Shown here: positions 50,955-60,985 of the stretch, one piece after another
Layout: each line of letters starts with the position of its first letter
Position numbering within the stretch: the stretch's first letter is position 1
Assembly (NCBI RefSeq): GCF_009707385.1
Contig: NZ_CP046115.1
Coordinates: 3,782,001-3,846,000, forward strand
DNA length: 64,000 nt
Reading direction: 5' to 3'
Source of the DNA: Klebsiella oxytoca
GTDB taxonomy: Bacteria > Pseudomonadota > Gammaproteobacteria > Enterobacterales > Enterobacteriaceae
Position numbers and translations under genes: made by a program
Notes under the pieces: generated by a model
What the model was told of the DNA's origin: nothing
What the model saw: only the letters and a program-made list of their open reading frames with translations
Databases searched by the model: none

Positions 50955-51443
50955 TTATGCTTTGGGCAAGAAACTTGACGAGCTCTGCAGATAGTCAAAG
51001 AACCATCTGATAACGAAACTGAACTGCGGGATAAGCTCAGACTTTTGCCAGTCTTCGCTTTTCGCCATGCTGGTAAAGCTATCGAGAAAGAACAGAATCG
51101 CTGAGACGATTAGTACCCCACGCAGGGCGCCAAAGCAGATCCCTAACACCCTGTCGGTACCCGACAGGCCGGTTTTTTCCACCAGCTGGCCTATCACAAA
51201 GTTAACGATAGCGCCGACGATAAGCGTCGCGATAAACAGTATCGCGATAGCAATCCCATTTCGGACCAGTTCGTCTTCAAAGCCCGTGAACCAGACAGCC
51301 AGGTAAGTGTAGTAATGACTGGCAACAAAGAAAGCGCATCCCCAGGTTACCAGTGATAAAGCTTCACGAACAAAGCCGCGGATCAGGCTGACCAAAGAGG
51401 AAAAACCAATCACCGCAATTATGGCGTAATCAATCCAGACCAT
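50955..51443 (-). CDS. cvpA: Membrane protein CvpA
   Basis: CvpA is a 162-residue inner-membrane protein with four helices; in E. coli it is required for colicin V production and for resistance to bile stress. It starts MVWIDYAIIAVIGFSSLVSLIRGF and has a conserved GTDRVLGICFGALRGVL before the last helix. It is the first gene of the cvpA-purF operon, whose promoter carries a PurR box. Confidence 0.95.
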   Translation of the reverse strand: MVWIDYAIIAVIGFSSLVSLIRGFVREALSLVTWGCAFFVASHYYTYLAVWFTGFEDELVRNGIAIAILFIATLIVGAIVNFVIGQLVEKTGLSGTDRVLGICFGALRGVLIVSAILFFLDSFTSMAKSEDWQKSELIPQFSFVIRWFFDYLQSSSSFLPKA

Positions 51444-51486
51444 ATACGTCCCACGATTTTACGCCCTGTCGTCCGGTTCGGGGCGC

Positions 51487-51516
51487 ATTCTAACAGAAAA
51501 AGAAAACGTTTGCGTA
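51487..51516 (-). promoter_or_regulatory. cvpA-purF promoter with PurR operator
   Basis: On the minus strand ACGCAAACGTTTTCT (51515-51501) matches the PurR box, with the central CAAACGTTT intact. A -10 TAGAAT lies at 51492-51487, so the box overlaps the -35 region, as in E. coli. Purine excess would repress the operon. Confidence 0.88.
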
Positions 51517-51535
51517 GGGATTTCCGTGCCCTACA

Positions 51536-51572
51536 TAAATAAAAATGGCGCTGAAAAAACATTCAACGCCAT
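51536..51572 (-). terminator. Terminator of dedD
   Basis: ATGGCG (51545-51550) pairs with CGCCAT (51567-51572); further pairs (TGAA/TTCA) extend the stem. A TTTTTATTT run follows on the minus strand, about 70 bases after the dedD stop. Confidence 0.75.
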
Positions 51573-51642
51573 ACTGCCTTTCGCCTCTTCAGGGCGCGTC
51601 AGACAGGGGTTTCAGCACTCTTCCGTTTTAAAAAAGAGAGCG

Positions 51643-52329
51643 TTAGTTTGGGCTATAGCCCATGACCACACCGCTGAGTCCCGAAAGCTGCTTCAGTTCA
51701 CCAAGCTGGCCTTTCAGCTTATCTTTCGAGGTATCTGGCCCCACGAGGATACGGGTGATTTTACCCTGCACCGGCGTTGAAGGCGACGTGTAAACCTTAA
51801 AGCCGGAAGCGCGCAGTTTACTCACAATCTCGTTGACCTTATCGGCGTTCTTGAGCGCCCCCAGCTGTACAACGTAGGCCTTACCGGTCGGCGCCGGAAT
51901 TTCGGCCTGCTGCTGTGGTTTAGGCGGCGGCGTCTGCGCCGCGACCTGCTGCTGCGGCTGTGGCTGCGCTTTCTCAACCGGCTTCGGCTTAGGTTTCGGC
52001 TGTGGCTTAGGCGTCACAACCGGCTCCTGGGCCACTGCAAAACTATTGTTGTTCACCGGTATCCGCGACGGATCCAGCGATGGCGCGGCGGCATCGCCGG
52101 CTCTTACCTCTTCAGCCGCCCCTTCCGGAGGCTGAGAAGGCAACGCCTGAGTCGCTGCTGGTAGCATATCCGGCTCATCGCGGTCCCCCGGCTTTGGCAC
52201 CAGAGGGATCGCAGCGAACTCATCCTGATAATGTTTTTTCTGCCCATCCAGCAGCCCTGGCAGGATAATCACCCCCAGCGCCACCAGTACAATTGTCCCG
52301 ACTAAACGGTTCTGAAACTTACTCGCCAC
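51643..52329 (-). CDS. dedD: SPOR-domain cell division protein DedD
   Basis: DedD is a non-essential division protein that binds denuded septal peptidoglycan. Its 228 residues comprise a short cytoplasmic end, one membrane helix (about 10-27, VGTIVLVALGVIILPGLL), a long Pro/Lys/Gln-rich linker (about 85-145) and a C-terminal SPOR domain (about 150-226, KAYVVQLGALKNADKVNEIV). The linker differs from that of E. coli, with PKPQPKP-type repeats. It overlaps folC by 11 bases. Confidence 0.95.
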   Translation of the reverse strand: MASKFQNRLVGTIVLVALGVIILPGLLDGQKKHYQDEFAAIPLVPKPGDRDEPDMLPAATQALPSQPPEGAAEEVRAGDAAAPSLDPSRIPVNNNSFAVAQEPVVTPKPQPKPKPKPVEKAQPQPQQQVAAQTPPPKPQQQAEIPAPTGKAYVVQLGALKNADKVNEIVSKLRASGFKVYTSPSTPVQGKITRILVGPDTSKDKLKGQLGELKQLSGLSGVVMGYSPN

Positions 52330-53587
52330 CGATTCTCCCCGCGTCTATCTCTTCCATTACATGCGCTACCGTGTGGAATGAACCACAGACCAGCACCGTA
52401 TCTTCAGGCCTGGCATCCGCCATTGCGGCATGCCACGCCTGCGCAACGCTGATATAAGCTTTGCCTGCGCGTAAATGTTCCAGCAGCTGCTCCGCCGTAG
52501 CGCCGCGCGGCCCTTCCAGCGGTGCGCAGTACCACGCGTCAACTTCCGCCTGCAAATTTGCCAGCGTACCTGCGATATCCTTATCATGCAGCATACCAAC
52601 AACCGCCAGCACGCGCCCCGTTTTCGATAAGGTTTTGAGACGGCCGGCGAGATATGCCGCCGCGTGCGGGTTATGGGCAACGTCAAGGATCAGCCGCGGA
52701 TGGTGGCTGATTATCTGGAAACGTCCCGGCAGCATCGCATTCTGAATGCCGTCGCGAATCGCCTGCTCACTCACCTTAAGCCCGCTGGCGCGTATAGCGG
52801 CGAGCGCGGTTGCCGCGTTCGGCATCGGCACCTGCGGCAGCGGCAGGTCGTTCAACGCGCCGAGCCTATCGTGGAAGGACCAGCTTTGTTCCCCGGCGTC
52901 ATACCGCCAGTCAACGTTGCGGCGCAGGAGCTGCGCGCCTTTTTCGCTCGCCACCTCGGCAATGGTCTGCGGCATATCGGGCTCACCGACGATAGCCGGT
53001 TTACCGGCGCGGAAAATACCCGCTTTTTCCCGGCCGATGCTTTCGCGATCGGGCCCCAGCCAGTCCGTATGATCGAGCGCGATACTGGTCACTACCGCCG
53101 TATCAGCATCGACGATATTGGTCGCATCAAGCCGGCCGCCAAGGCCCACCTCAAGAATCACCACATCCAGCTGCGCCTGCTGAAACAGCCACAGCGCGGA
53201 TAACGTACCAAACTCAAAATAGCTCAGGGAAATCTCGCCGCGCGCGGCCTCAATTTCGGCAAAAGAGGTCGTATGCGCCAGCTCCGACAGCTCTTCCCCC
53301 TGTATGCGCACCCGCTCGGTGTAGCGCACCAGATGCGGTGAGCTGTACACACCAACTTTAAAACCCGCCGCCATCAGTACCGATTCCAGGGTACAGCAGG
53401 TGGTGCCTTTACCGTTGGTTCCCGCCACCGTAAACACAAACGGCGCCGGTTTTAACACCGCCATCCGCTTCGCTACCTCGCTGACGCGCGCCAGCCCGAG
53501 ATCGATAGTTTTGCTGTGCAGATGCTCCAGATAAGAAAGCCACGTAGCCAGGGGCGACGTGGCCTGAGGAATAGGTTGTTTTTCCAT
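52319..53587 (-). CDS. folC: Dihydrofolate synthase / folylpolyglutamate synthase
   Basis: FolC adds glutamate to dihydropteroate and then to tetrahydrofolate. The 422-residue Mur-ligase-fold enzyme has the P-loop TVAGTNGKGTTC near residue 49, the Mg-binding YFEFGTLSALWLF region, LEVGLGGRLDATN and the C-terminal DVAHNPHAA. ATG at 53587 gives the E. coli length; a TTG four codons upstream is ignored. It overlaps dedD by 11 bases and is preceded by a hairpin after accD. Confidence 0.96.
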   Translation of the reverse strand: MEKQPIPQATSPLATWLSYLEHLHSKTIDLGLARVSEVAKRMAVLKPAPFVFTVAGTNGKGTTCCTLESVLMAAGFKVGVYSSPHLVRYTERVRIQGEELSELAHTTSFAEIEAARGEISLSYFEFGTLSALWLFQQAQLDVVILEVGLGGRLDATNIVDADTAVVTSIALDHTDWLGPDRESIGREKAGIFRAGKPAIVGEPDMPQTIAEVASEKGAQLLRRNVDWRYDAGEQSWSFHDRLGALNDLPLPQVPMPNAATALAAIRASGLKVSEQAIRDGIQNAMLPGRFQIISHHPRLILDVAHNPHAAAYLAGRLKTLSKTGRVLAVVGMLHDKDIAGTLANLQAEVDAWYCAPLEGPRGATAEQLLEHLRAGKAYISVAQAWHAAMADARPEDTVLVCGSFHTVAHVMEEIDAGRIGGE

Positions 53588-53620
53588 GATGTCCGGCAAG
53601 CGTTAAGATAACTATGCGTA

Positions 53621-53650
53621 TAAAAAAGGGCAGCGCCGTCAGGCCTGCCC
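53621..53650 (-). terminator. Hairpin with T run between accD and folC
   Basis: GGGCAG (53628-53633) pairs with CTGCCC (53645-53650), with a T run on the minus strand side. It lies 9 bases after the accD stop and 34 before the folC start, so it may partly terminate accD transcripts. Confidence 0.65.
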
Positions 53651-53659
53651 TCTCCATTA

Positions 53660-54574
53660 TCAGGCCTCTGGTTCCTGATCCGGCACCGGTGGCACCACCT
53701 CGCCTTCGTGAACGGGTTCCGGATTTGGCGCCGGAAGGTTCATTAGCTTCGCCAGTATACTGGCCAGCTTCAGACGCATTTCCGGGCGGCGAACGATCAT
53801 ATCGATCGCCCCTTTCTCAATCAGGAACTCACTGCGCTGGAATCCCGGCGGCAGCTTCTCACGAACGGTCTGTTCGATAACGCGAGGACCGGCAAAACCG
53901 ATCAGCGCTTTCGGCTCCGCGATGTTCAAATCGCCCAGCATCGCAAAGCTCGCCGATACGCCGCCCATGGTTGGGTCGGTCAGCACGGAGATATATGGCA
54001 GCCCGCGCTCCTGCATTTTCGCCAGCGCAGCAGAGGTTTTCGCCATCTGCATCAGCGACATCAGCGCTTCCTGCATACGCGCGCCGCCGGATGCAGAGAA
54101 GCAAATCAGCGGGCAGTTGTCTTCCAGTGCCTGTTCAACCGCACGAACAAAGCGCGCGCCGACCACGGAACCCATTGAACCACCCATAAAGGAGAATTCG
54201 AAAGCAGCGGCAACAACCGGCATCTCATGCAGGGTGCCTTTCATCACCACCAGCGCGTCTTTTTCGCCAGTCTCTTTCTGGGCTGATGCCAGACGGTCTT
54301 TATACTTTTTCGAATCGCGGAACTTCAGCACATCTTTCGGCTCGAGCTCGCTTCCCAGTTCCACAAGGGAACCTTCGTCCAGCAGGCTATGCAGGCGGTT
54401 GCGCGCCGTCATACGCATGTGGTGATCGCACTTAGGGCAAACCTCCAGGTTGCGCTCCAGCTCTGCGCGGTACAATACCTGACCGCAGCTGTCGCACTTG
54501 GTCCATACACCTTCAGGGATACTTGCCTTACGGGTGGGGGTTATATTGCTTTTAATTCGTTCAATCCAGCTCAT
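53660..54574 (-). CDS. accD: Acetyl-CoA carboxylase carboxyltransferase subunit beta
   Basis: AccD forms the carboxyltransferase with AccA and makes malonyl-CoA for fatty-acid synthesis. The start at 54574 ([10 protein letters not shown]) gives 304 residues as in E. coli. An N-terminal zinc ribbon has Cys27, 30, 46 and 49, which also bind mRNA. The crotonase-type carboxyltransferase domain follows, with [10 protein letters not shown] and the oxyanion glycines of [13 protein letters not shown]. It lies 194 bases downstream of dedA. Confidence 0.97.
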   Translation of the reverse strand: MSWIERIKSNITPTRKASIPEGVWTKCDSCGQVLYRAELERNLEVCPKCDHHMRMTARNRLHSLLDEGSLVELGSELEPKDVLKFRDSKKYKDRLASAQKETGEKDALVVMKGTLHEMPVVAAAFEFSFMGGSMGSVVGARFVRAVEQALEDNCPLICFSASGGARMQEALMSLMQMAKTSAALAKMQERGLPYISVLTDPTMGGVSASFAMLGDLNIAEPKALIGFAGPRVIEQTVREKLPPGFQRSEFLIEKGAIDMIVRRPEMRLKLASILAKLMNLPAPNPEPVHEGEVVPPVPDQEPEA

Positions 54575-54729
54575 TGATAACCTTTCTACCTGAACCTGGT
54601 CGATGCCAGTTTTGTCGCAAGGGGCGCATAATGCCATTTTTGCCCCTCACAGACCATGAATGTTGCACATTAAATCATAACATCCCGTAACATGGGATAA
54701 AAAAGTGGTCGAACCGCTCACACTTCACT

Positions 54730-54756
54730 CTTCGGACGGCGGCATACCGTCCGAAG
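54730..54756 (-). terminator. Hairpin after dedA
   Basis: A perfect 10-pair stem CTTCGGACGG / CCGTCCGAAG (54730-54739 with 54747-54756) and a 7-base loop lie 12 bases after the dedA stop. There is no T run. Confidence 0.55.
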
Positions 54757-54768
54757 TTAATTGTCGCG

Positions 54769-55428
54769 TTATTTGGCCTGTTTTGCTGCCGCCCGCTTGT
54801 GGCGGATGACTTCAATGACGCCAGGCAATACGGACAGGACGATAATCGCCACAATCAGCAGCTTAAGGTTTTCCTGAACGATCGGCAAATCGCCGAACAG
54901 GTAACCCGCATAGGTGAACAGCAGTACCCAAAGCAGCGCGCCGGCGACGTTATACATCGCAAAATGACGATAGGACATATGCCCCATTCCCGCCACAAAC
55001 GGCGCAAAAGTTCTGACGATCGGCACAAAGCGCGCCAGAATGATGGTTTTACCGCCGTGACGTTCGTAAAAGCTGTGGGTCTTATCGAGATAGCTGCGGC
55101 GGAAAATTTTCGAATTGGGATTGCTGAAGAGCTTTTCACCAAACAACCGGCCAATCGTGTAGTTCAGCGCATCGCCAATAATCGCCGCAATGACCATCAA
55201 CAGCACCATTAAATGTACGTTGAGATCGTTAGTCGGCAGCGCAGAGATCGCGCCCGCCACAAACAGCAGAGAGTCTCCCGGCAGAAACGGCGTGACCACC
55301 AGACCGGTTTCGCAGAACAAAATCAAAAACAAAATCGCGTATACCCAAATACCGTACTCCGCGACCAGTTCAGCCAGATGCACATCAATGTGCAGGATAA
55401 AATCAATTACAAAGTGAATCAGGTCCAT
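54769..55428 (-). CDS. dedA: DedA-family membrane protein
   Basis: DedA-family (SNARE-associated/VTT) inner-membrane proteins support membrane homeostasis and, in recent work on relatives, lipid-carrier recycling. The 219-residue protein has about four to six hydrophobic segments. Family motifs are the acidic/glycine segment [19 protein letters not shown] near residue 38 and [20 protein letters not shown] near 130, containing the conserved Glu and Arg residues. It lies 27 bases after truA. Confidence 0.95.
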   Translation of the reverse strand: MDLIHFVIDFILHIDVHLAELVAEYGIWVYAILFLILFCETGLVVTPFLPGDSLLFVAGAISALPTNDLNVHLMVLLMVIAAIIGDALNYTIGRLFGEKLFSNPNSKIFRRSYLDKTHSFYERHGGKTIILARFVPIVRTFAPFVAGMGHMSYRHFAMYNVAGALLWVLLFTYAGYLFGDLPIVQENLKLLIVAIIVLSVLPGVIEVIRHKRAAAKQAK

Positions 55429-55455
55429 AGTTTGCGTTAGCCCTTAATAACCCGG

Positions 55456-56268
55456 TTAGTCCGCCAAAAACAGCGGGCCCATCGGCATCACCGGGAGGTC
55501 GTAGCGTGCCGGGTAGTCCACCGACACCAGATACAATCCTTCCGCCTTTGCCGTTGCGGCGGCAAGCGTCCTGTCTTTTGCCGCCAGAAGTTCTGCAATC
55601 CAGCTCTCTGGCTGGTTACCGGCACCTACTTCCATCAGACTGCCAACAATATTCCTTACCATATGATGTACAAAAGCGTTTGCTTTGATGTCCACCACCA
55701 CATATGCACCATAACGAGTGACGTTAATGTGCATCACGTTACGCCACGGCGTGCGCGACTGGCACTGCACCGCACGAAACGAGGTGAAATCATTTTCTCC
55801 CAGCAGACACTGCGCGGCGCGCTGCATTCGCTCAGCATCCAGCGGGAGATAATAGTGGGTTACGCCGCGACTTAATACCGCCGGCCGCAGACGATGATTA
55901 TAGATAACATAACGATAGCGCCGCGCCGTGGCGCTGAAGCGGGCGTGAAAATCTTCCGGAACACGCTTCACCCAGCGAACCGCGATATCGCCGGGTAGAT
56001 TCGCATTGACGCCCAGCGTCCATGCGGCATCCTGACGCTGCGCGCGCGTTTCAAAATGCACTACCTGACCGGTACCATGAACGCCGGCGTCCGTACGGCC
56101 CGCACAAAAGACGTTCACTGGCTCATTCGCCACCTGCGAAAGGGCCTTTTCCAGCTTCTCCTGCACGCTGCGTACTTCATTCTGCCGCTGCCAGCCATAG
56201 TACTTGCTGCCATCATATTCGATGCCCAGCGCGATTTTATAAACCGGCGGCAGCTCCATCTCCGACAT
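55456..56268 (-). CDS. truA: tRNA pseudouridine(38-40) synthase TruA
   Basis: TruA modifies uridines 38-40 of the tRNA anticodon stem-loop. The 270 residues match E. coli; catalytic Asp60 lies in [11 protein letters not shown]. Conserved [15 protein letters not shown] and [15 protein letters not shown] segments bind the tRNA arm. Its ATG overlaps the TGA of usg by one base, so translation is coupled. Confidence 0.97.
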   Translation of the reverse strand: MSEMELPPVYKIALGIEYDGSKYYGWQRQNEVRSVQEKLEKALSQVANEPVNVFCAGRTDAGVHGTGQVVHFETRAQRQDAAWTLGVNANLPGDIAVRWVKRVPEDFHARFSATARRYRYVIYNHRLRPAVLSRGVTHYYLPLDAERMQRAAQCLLGENDFTSFRAVQCQSRTPWRNVMHINVTRYGAYVVVDIKANAFVHHMVRNIVGSLMEVGAGNQPESWIAELLAAKDRTLAAATAKAEGLYLVSVDYPARYDLPVMPMGPLFLAD

Positions 56269-57281
56269 CAGTACAGATACTCCTGAACCAGCTTCTCAGC
56301 AATTTTCACCGCCATCAGCGCGCCGCCAAAACGGACGTTATCGGCGACTGACCAGAACTGTACCTGCTCCGGCATACCGTAATCATTATGTACGCAGCCG
56401 ACGGAAAGACGCGCGTTACCGGAAGCATCGCCAACCTGAGTCGGGAATTCGCCTTCTTCGGACAGCTCGATATCTTCGCCGCGGCTAAAGGCATCGCGCG
56501 CCTCTTCGGCCGCCAGCGGCCGCTGCGCTTCAAAACTCACCATCTGCGCGTGGCCGTAGAACACCGGCGACTGAACGACGCTTGCGGAGATCATCAGGCC
56601 GTCATCCTGCAAAATTTTGCGGGCTTCATCGACGATACGGCGCTCTTCGCGCACGCTTCCTTCACGATCGGGCAGCAGCGGCAACATATTGAACGCCAGC
56701 TGGCGACCAAAGAAATCATCTTCATCGATCGGAATGCCGTTAAGCAATTTGGCGCTCTGACCCGCCAGCGCATCAACCGCTTTTTTTCCGTGAGCGGAGG
56801 CAGACAGCAGGTTGGTCACGCTGATGCGCGCCAGGCCGCCCCGATCGATCAGCGGTTTCAACGCCGACAGCAGCTGGCTGGTCAGACTGTTTGGCACAGC
56901 AATAACGTTACGATTGCGGTAATCCGCCAATACAAATGGGTTAACATCCGGCACCACCAGCGGCACGTCCGGCTCCAGCGCAAACAGACCGCTTAAATCA
57001 ATGACCAGGCAGCCCGCATTCGTAGCCTCTTCAACATACGCGGCAGTCGCTTCGACACCGGCGGCAAAAAAGGCCAACTGGACCTGGGTCCAGTCAAACT
57101 CGGCGGCGTCCTGAACGATAACCGACTTGCCTGAAAAACGCAGATGTTCACCGGCGCTATCGCTACGCGCCAGGGCATAAATATCCCCCACCGGGAACTG
57201 ACGATCGGCAAGCGTTTCGAACAGGGCTTCGCCTACGGCGCCCGTTGCGCCCAGTACGGCAATATTCCAGCCTTCAGACAT
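56268..57281 (-). CDS. usg: Usg, aspartate-semialdehyde dehydrogenase-like protein
   Basis: Usg is a 337-residue relative of aspartate-semialdehyde dehydrogenase: N-terminal NADP-binding motif [16 protein letters not shown] and a matching dimerisation domain (about 130-310). At the place of the catalytic cysteine (GNC in active enzymes) the sequence reads [10 protein letters not shown], with Ser instead of Cys, as I recall also for E. coli Usg. Dehydrogenase activity is therefore unlikely, and the role is unknown. It sits between pdxB and truA. Confidence 0.93.
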   Translation of the reverse strand: MSEGWNIAVLGATGAVGEALFETLADRQFPVGDIYALARSDSAGEHLRFSGKSVIVQDAAEFDWTQVQLAFFAAGVEATAAYVEEATNAGCLVIDLSGLFALEPDVPLVVPDVNPFVLADYRNRNVIAVPNSLTSQLLSALKPLIDRGGLARISVTNLLSASAHGKKAVDALAGQSAKLLNGIPIDEDDFFGRQLAFNMLPLLPDREGSVREERRIVDEARKILQDDGLMISASVVQSPVFYGHAQMVSFEAQRPLAAEEARDAFSRGEDIELSEEGEFPTQVGDASGNARLSVGCVHNDYGMPEQVQFWSVADNVRFGGALMAVKIAEKLVQEYLY

Positions 57282-57296
57282 GGTGGTGTACTCCAG

Positions 57297-57328
57297 AAAA
57301 AAGCGGCCCTGCCGGATTATCCGGCAGG
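57297..57328 (-). terminator. Hairpin between pdxB and usg
   Basis: CCTGCCGGA (57308-57316) pairs with TCCGGCAGG (57320-57328); a T run follows after 5 bases on the minus strand. It may partly end pdxB transcripts. Confidence 0.65.
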
Positions 57329-57343
57329 AGCATTAAGATGATA

Positions 57344-58480
57344 TTAACGAACAGGATGATGTACGGCGTTAAAGCCCAGCTGGCGCAGCAGCGTCGCCGC
57401 CTGGGCATCGCTGCACTGCACGTACAGCGAAGACCATTCTCGGCGTTCCTGGTAATTCTTGCGCAGCTTGTCGAACTCGCCCGCAACGCCCGCGACTTTT
57501 CGCAGCGGCGCATCATCGCGGCGCACATCATACACCAAATGCGCCAGCCGTTTTAGCGTTGCCTGATCGAGCGGCCCGTGCAGCGTAATGCGGCCAAACT
57601 CCGGCGCCGGTAGCAGCGTGTCCAGCGCCACCTGCTGCGGGTGGCCAATAAACGCGCTATAGGCTTCAAAAACCTGCGTCGTACCGCGCGCTTTTCCTTC
57701 AAGGGTGTAACCGGCAATATGCGGAGTACCGATATCAACCCGCTGGAGCAATTCGGTATTTAAGTGCGGCTCCGGCTCCCAGACATCCAGTACCACGCTT
57801 AACGACTGATTTGCCTGTAATCGTTTAAGCAACGCGGCGTTATCCACCACCGCCCCACGGCAGGCGTTGATTAAAATCGTCCCCGGCTGCAGGCGGCTTA
57901 TCAGCGCCTCATCCGCCAGGTGTAGCGTTTTATACTGCCCTTCTTTATAAAGCGGCGTATGGAAAGTCAGGATGTCCGCTTCCTGCACCAGCTCGTCAAG
58001 GGTACGGAAATCGCCTTCATCGCCACGATCGGCACGCGGCGGATCGCAAAGCAGCGTTTTAATTCCCAAAGCCTCAAGGCGTTTTTGCAAACGCCCGCCC
58101 ACGTTGCCGACGCCCACGATCCCGACGGTACGGTCGTTCAGCGCGAAACCATCGCGTTCAGCCAGCATGAGCAGCGCTGAAAAGACATATTCCACCACCG
58201 CAATAGCGTTACAGCCCGGCGCCGCGGAAAAGCCGATTCCCGCCTGCTGCAGCCACGCCTGATCGACGTGATCGGTACCTGCCGTCGCAGTGCCAACAAA
58301 TTTGATAGCCTTGCCGGAGAGCAGCGCTTCGTTAACTTTTGTGACCGAGCGAACCATCAGCGCATCGGCATTATTCAACGCTTCGACCGGGACAGGACGA
58401 CCAGCAACGGCCTTCACTTCCCCCAGGCGGCTAAAAAGCTCACGCGCATAGGGCATATTTTCATCAACGAGGATTTTCAC
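57344..58480 (-). CDS. pdxB: Erythronate-4-phosphate dehydrogenase PdxB
   Basis: PdxB oxidises 4-phosphoerythronate in the pathway to pyridoxal phosphate. The 378 residues form a D-2-hydroxyacid dehydrogenase: NAD-binding motif [12 protein letters not shown] near 120, catalytic Arg in NACRGAVVD, Glu in VWEPEPHLN and His in TPHIAGYT, then a C-terminal PdxB dimerisation domain (about 285-378). It is divergent from flk. Confidence 0.97.
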   Translation of the reverse strand: MKILVDENMPYARELFSRLGEVKAVAGRPVPVEALNNADALMVRSVTKVNEALLSGKAIKFVGTATAGTDHVDQAWLQQAGIGFSAAPGCNAIAVVEYVFSALLMLAERDGFALNDRTVGIVGVGNVGGRLQKRLEALGIKTLLCDPPRADRGDEGDFRTLDELVQEADILTFHTPLYKEGQYKTLHLADEALISRLQPGTILINACRGAVVDNAALLKRLQANQSLSVVLDVWEPEPHLNTELLQRVDIGTPHIAGYTLEGKARGTTQVFEAYSAFIGHPQQVALDTLLPAPEFGRITLHGPLDQATLKRLAHLVYDVRRDDAPLRKVAGVAGEFDKLRKNYQERREWSSLYVQCSDAQAATLLRQLGFNAVHHPVR

Positions 58481-58603
58481 GGTTCAGTACCTGTCTGAGA
58501 GCGAGAGTAAACCGGGGAAGTGTGCCATAATCTGCCCGCCAGGAACATCACCACCCGGCCCTTAGTACAGTAATTTAGTACAGCAATACGCAAAGGATTA
58601 ATC

Positions 58604-59563
58604 ATGACGCATCCCGTTTCAGGTATGTCCGATCGCCCTCCGGGGACAGGCGAACCTCCGCTCACCACTCAGCAGCGTACCGCGCTTGAGCGCCTTATTA
58701 CGCGCCTGGTGGCCTTAACATCGCAGCAGAATGCGGAAGTATGGGCCTGCGTGAGACACGATCTGAGCCTGAAAAATGACGCCCCGCTGCTGGCAAGCCA
58801 TTTTGCCGCCGCCGAGTCCAGCCTGAATCAGCGCTTAATCCTCGCCCAACAAAATCATCACCGTCGGCAAATTCTGGCGCAGCTGAGCGATCTGCTGAAT
58901 CAGGGTAACAACCGTCAGGCGGTTAGCGATTACATTCGTCAGCATGACGGTCAAACCGCGCTGCACGGCTTAACCCTGCCGCAGCTGGAGAATATTCTGC
59001 AGCTGCTGCAAAGCGGTCAACTCTCGATTCCTCAGCCCCAGCAGCGTCCGCCAACCCATCGCCCGCTGCTGCCAGCGGAGCACAATACGCTCAATCAACA
59101 GGTGACCAAACTTGCCGCTGCCACCGGCGAGTCCAGCAAGCTTATCTGGCAGTCGATGCTGGAACTAAGCGGCGTCAAAAGCGGAGAGCTGATCCCGGCG
59201 ACCCATTTCACCCCCCTCTCTTACTGGCTCCACGCGCGGCAAACGCTCAGCACGCAGGCTACGCCGACGCTGACGTCATTGCAGGCTGCGTTGAAGCAGC
59301 CGCTTGAAGCCGCAGAGTGGCAAAAAGTGATGGATTTTGCGCAAACCAGCTGGCATGCGACGGCGCAAACGCCGCTCAGCGCCGCGCAGTTGTTGACGCT
59401 GCTTAACAAAATTTTCGTGCTCAGGGTCGCCAGAGCGCAGGAGACGCTGGCAATTCCGCCGGTTCAGGAGCCACCTTCATCACCGTGGCAAGCGTTTAAA
59501 AAGCCGTGGGCTATCGCGCTGGCGTTGCTCGTGGTGCTTATTCTGCTGTGGCTGGTGATTTAG
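58604..59563 (+). CDS. flk: Flk (flagellar regulator-like, C-terminal anchor)
   Basis: Flk in Salmonella prevents premature secretion of late flagellar substrates, coupling hook completion to FlgM export. The 319-residue protein is mostly soluble and helical, with a Pro/Gln-rich segment near 145 and RPLLPAEHNTLNQQVTKLAAATGESSK as the best conserved block. A single C-terminal membrane helix (about 300-318) anchors it. It is slightly shorter than the E. coli protein (331) and diverged in the last third. Its presence does not prove motility. Confidence 0.9.
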   Translation: MTHPVSGMSDRPPGTGEPPLTTQQRTALERLITRLVALTSQQNAEVWACVRHDLSLKNDAPLLASHFAAAESSLNQRLILAQQNHHRRQILAQLSDLLNQGNNRQAVSDYIRQHDGQTALHGLTLPQLENILQLLQSGQLSIPQPQQRPPTHRPLLPAEHNTLNQQVTKLAAATGESSKLIWQSMLELSGVKSGELIPATHFTPLSYWLHARQTLSTQATPTLTSLQAALKQPLEAAEWQKVMDFAQTSWHATAQTPLSAAQLLTLLNKIFVLRVARAQETLAIPPVQEPPSSPWQAFKKPWAIALALLVVLILLWLVI

Positions 59564-59603
59564 ACATCGAGAGTCGGCCCGCGTGTCGGGCCGAAGCGGT
59601 GAC

Positions 59604-60779
59604 CTATTTGCGCAGCGAAAGCAGCGTAATCAGAATCCCCAGTACTGCGCATATTGCCGCAGCCAGGAAAACGGAAGAGTAGCCTAAAGAAGTGGCGAGC
59701 AGCCCGGCAAGCGGGCCGCTGATGCCGTAGGAGATATCCTGAAACGCAGCGTATCCGCCAAGCGCCGTACCTCGTACCTGCGGCGGTACCCGTTTTACGA
59801 CCTCAACGCCCAGCGCCGGGAAAATAAGCGAACAACCGCAGCCGGTTAGTGCGGCCCCAGCCAGCGCAATCCAGGCATTTGGCGCCTGCCACAGCAGAGC
59901 CAGCCCTATTGCTTCAATCACCAGTGAAATGATGGCCACTTTCACGCCGCCAAAGCGATCCGGCATCCAGCCAAACAGTATGCGCATCAGCACAAACGCT
60001 CCGCCAAACGCGGTCAGCGTAAAACCGGCCATCGCCCAGCCGTTGCTGGCGAAATACAAAGAGACGAATGTACCGATCACCGCGAAACCGACGCCCTGTA
60101 ATCCGAGACCGATACCGGGCCGCCAGATCATGCCCACCACGCTCCACAGCGACGGGCGCTCGCCTCCATGGGCCGGAATTTTACGCACCGTGCCGTTAAT
60201 CGCCCAGGCCACAAGCGGCAGTACCATGGTGACGCCGGCCAGCGCCGCGACGCCAAAATGGCTGTAAATCAGCAACCCCAGCGGAGCCCCCGCCGCCAGC
60301 GAGCCGTATATCGCCATGCCGTTCCACGACATCACTTTCCCGGAACGCATGGGGCCTACCAGGCCCATTCCCCAGCTTAAATTACCGGTAAGCAGCTGGC
60401 TCTCACCAAAACCGAGGATCAGGCGCCCCAGTACCAGCAGGCCAAACTTTGCCATAACGGGCACCGGCAGCAGCGCGGCGCATAACCAGGCGCCTCCCGC
60501 CAGCGCACAGGCCAGCATCCCCTGTAGCACAGAGCGCTTCGCGCCGTACTGATCGGCCAGACGACCGGCGTAGCCGCGGGTTAATACGGTCGCCAGAAAC
60601 TGGATACCGACGGCGATGCCTACCATAGTATTGCCGAATTCCAGTTCATGATGGACGAACAAGGGGATAACCGGTAACGGCAACCCAACGGTCATATAGG
60701 TCAGAAAAACGGCGAAAGTGATCCGAAACAGGGAACCATTCGCTGAAGGGGAATTTTTTGTTTCAGTGACTGCGGACAT
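59604..60779 (-). CDS. yfcJ: MFS transporter YfcJ
   Basis: YfcJ is a 391-residue major facilitator with 12 helices of the UPF0226/YhhS group. The loop after helix 2 reads [20 protein letters not shown] and helix 4 has [15 protein letters not shown]. Glyphosate or arabinose export was proposed for relatives; no substrate can be named here. It is convergent with flk and lies about 200 bases downstream of fabB in the same direction. Confidence 0.92.
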   Translation of the reverse strand: MSAVTETKNSPSANGSLFRITFAVFLTYMTVGLPLPVIPLFVHHELEFGNTMVGIAVGIQFLATVLTRGYAGRLADQYGAKRSVLQGMLACALAGGAWLCAALLPVPVMAKFGLLVLGRLILGFGESQLLTGNLSWGMGLVGPMRSGKVMSWNGMAIYGSLAAGAPLGLLIYSHFGVAALAGVTMVLPLVAWAINGTVRKIPAHGGERPSLWSVVGMIWRPGIGLGLQGVGFAVIGTFVSLYFASNGWAMAGFTLTAFGGAFVLMRILFGWMPDRFGGVKVAIISLVIEAIGLALLWQAPNAWIALAGAALTGCGCSLIFPALGVEVVKRVPPQVRGTALGGYAAFQDISYGISGPLAGLLATSLGYSSVFLAAAICAVLGILITLLSLRK

Positions 60780-60943
60780 GCTTTACTCCAGTTCGCAGAG
60801 TAAGGCGAGGTGATAGCCACGTCCTCTCCACCTGATAATCAGGGTTAAGGCGCGTTGGATGACGTTAAACGCTTACGCATTATCTGGGAACATAATAATG
60901 TGGCAGGAGTTTGCCTTTTCCCGCAGGGGTCTGTCAAGAATAC

Positions 60944-60967
60944 AAAAAAGGGGGCCAACAGGCCCCC
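60944..60967 (-). terminator. Terminator of fabB
   Basis: GGGGGCC (60950-60956) pairs with GGCCCCC (60961-60967) with a 4-base loop; six T follow on the minus strand. It lies about 20 bases after the fabB stop. Confidence 0.88.
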
Positions 60968-60985
60968 TCTTGCAAAGCATGCTCG

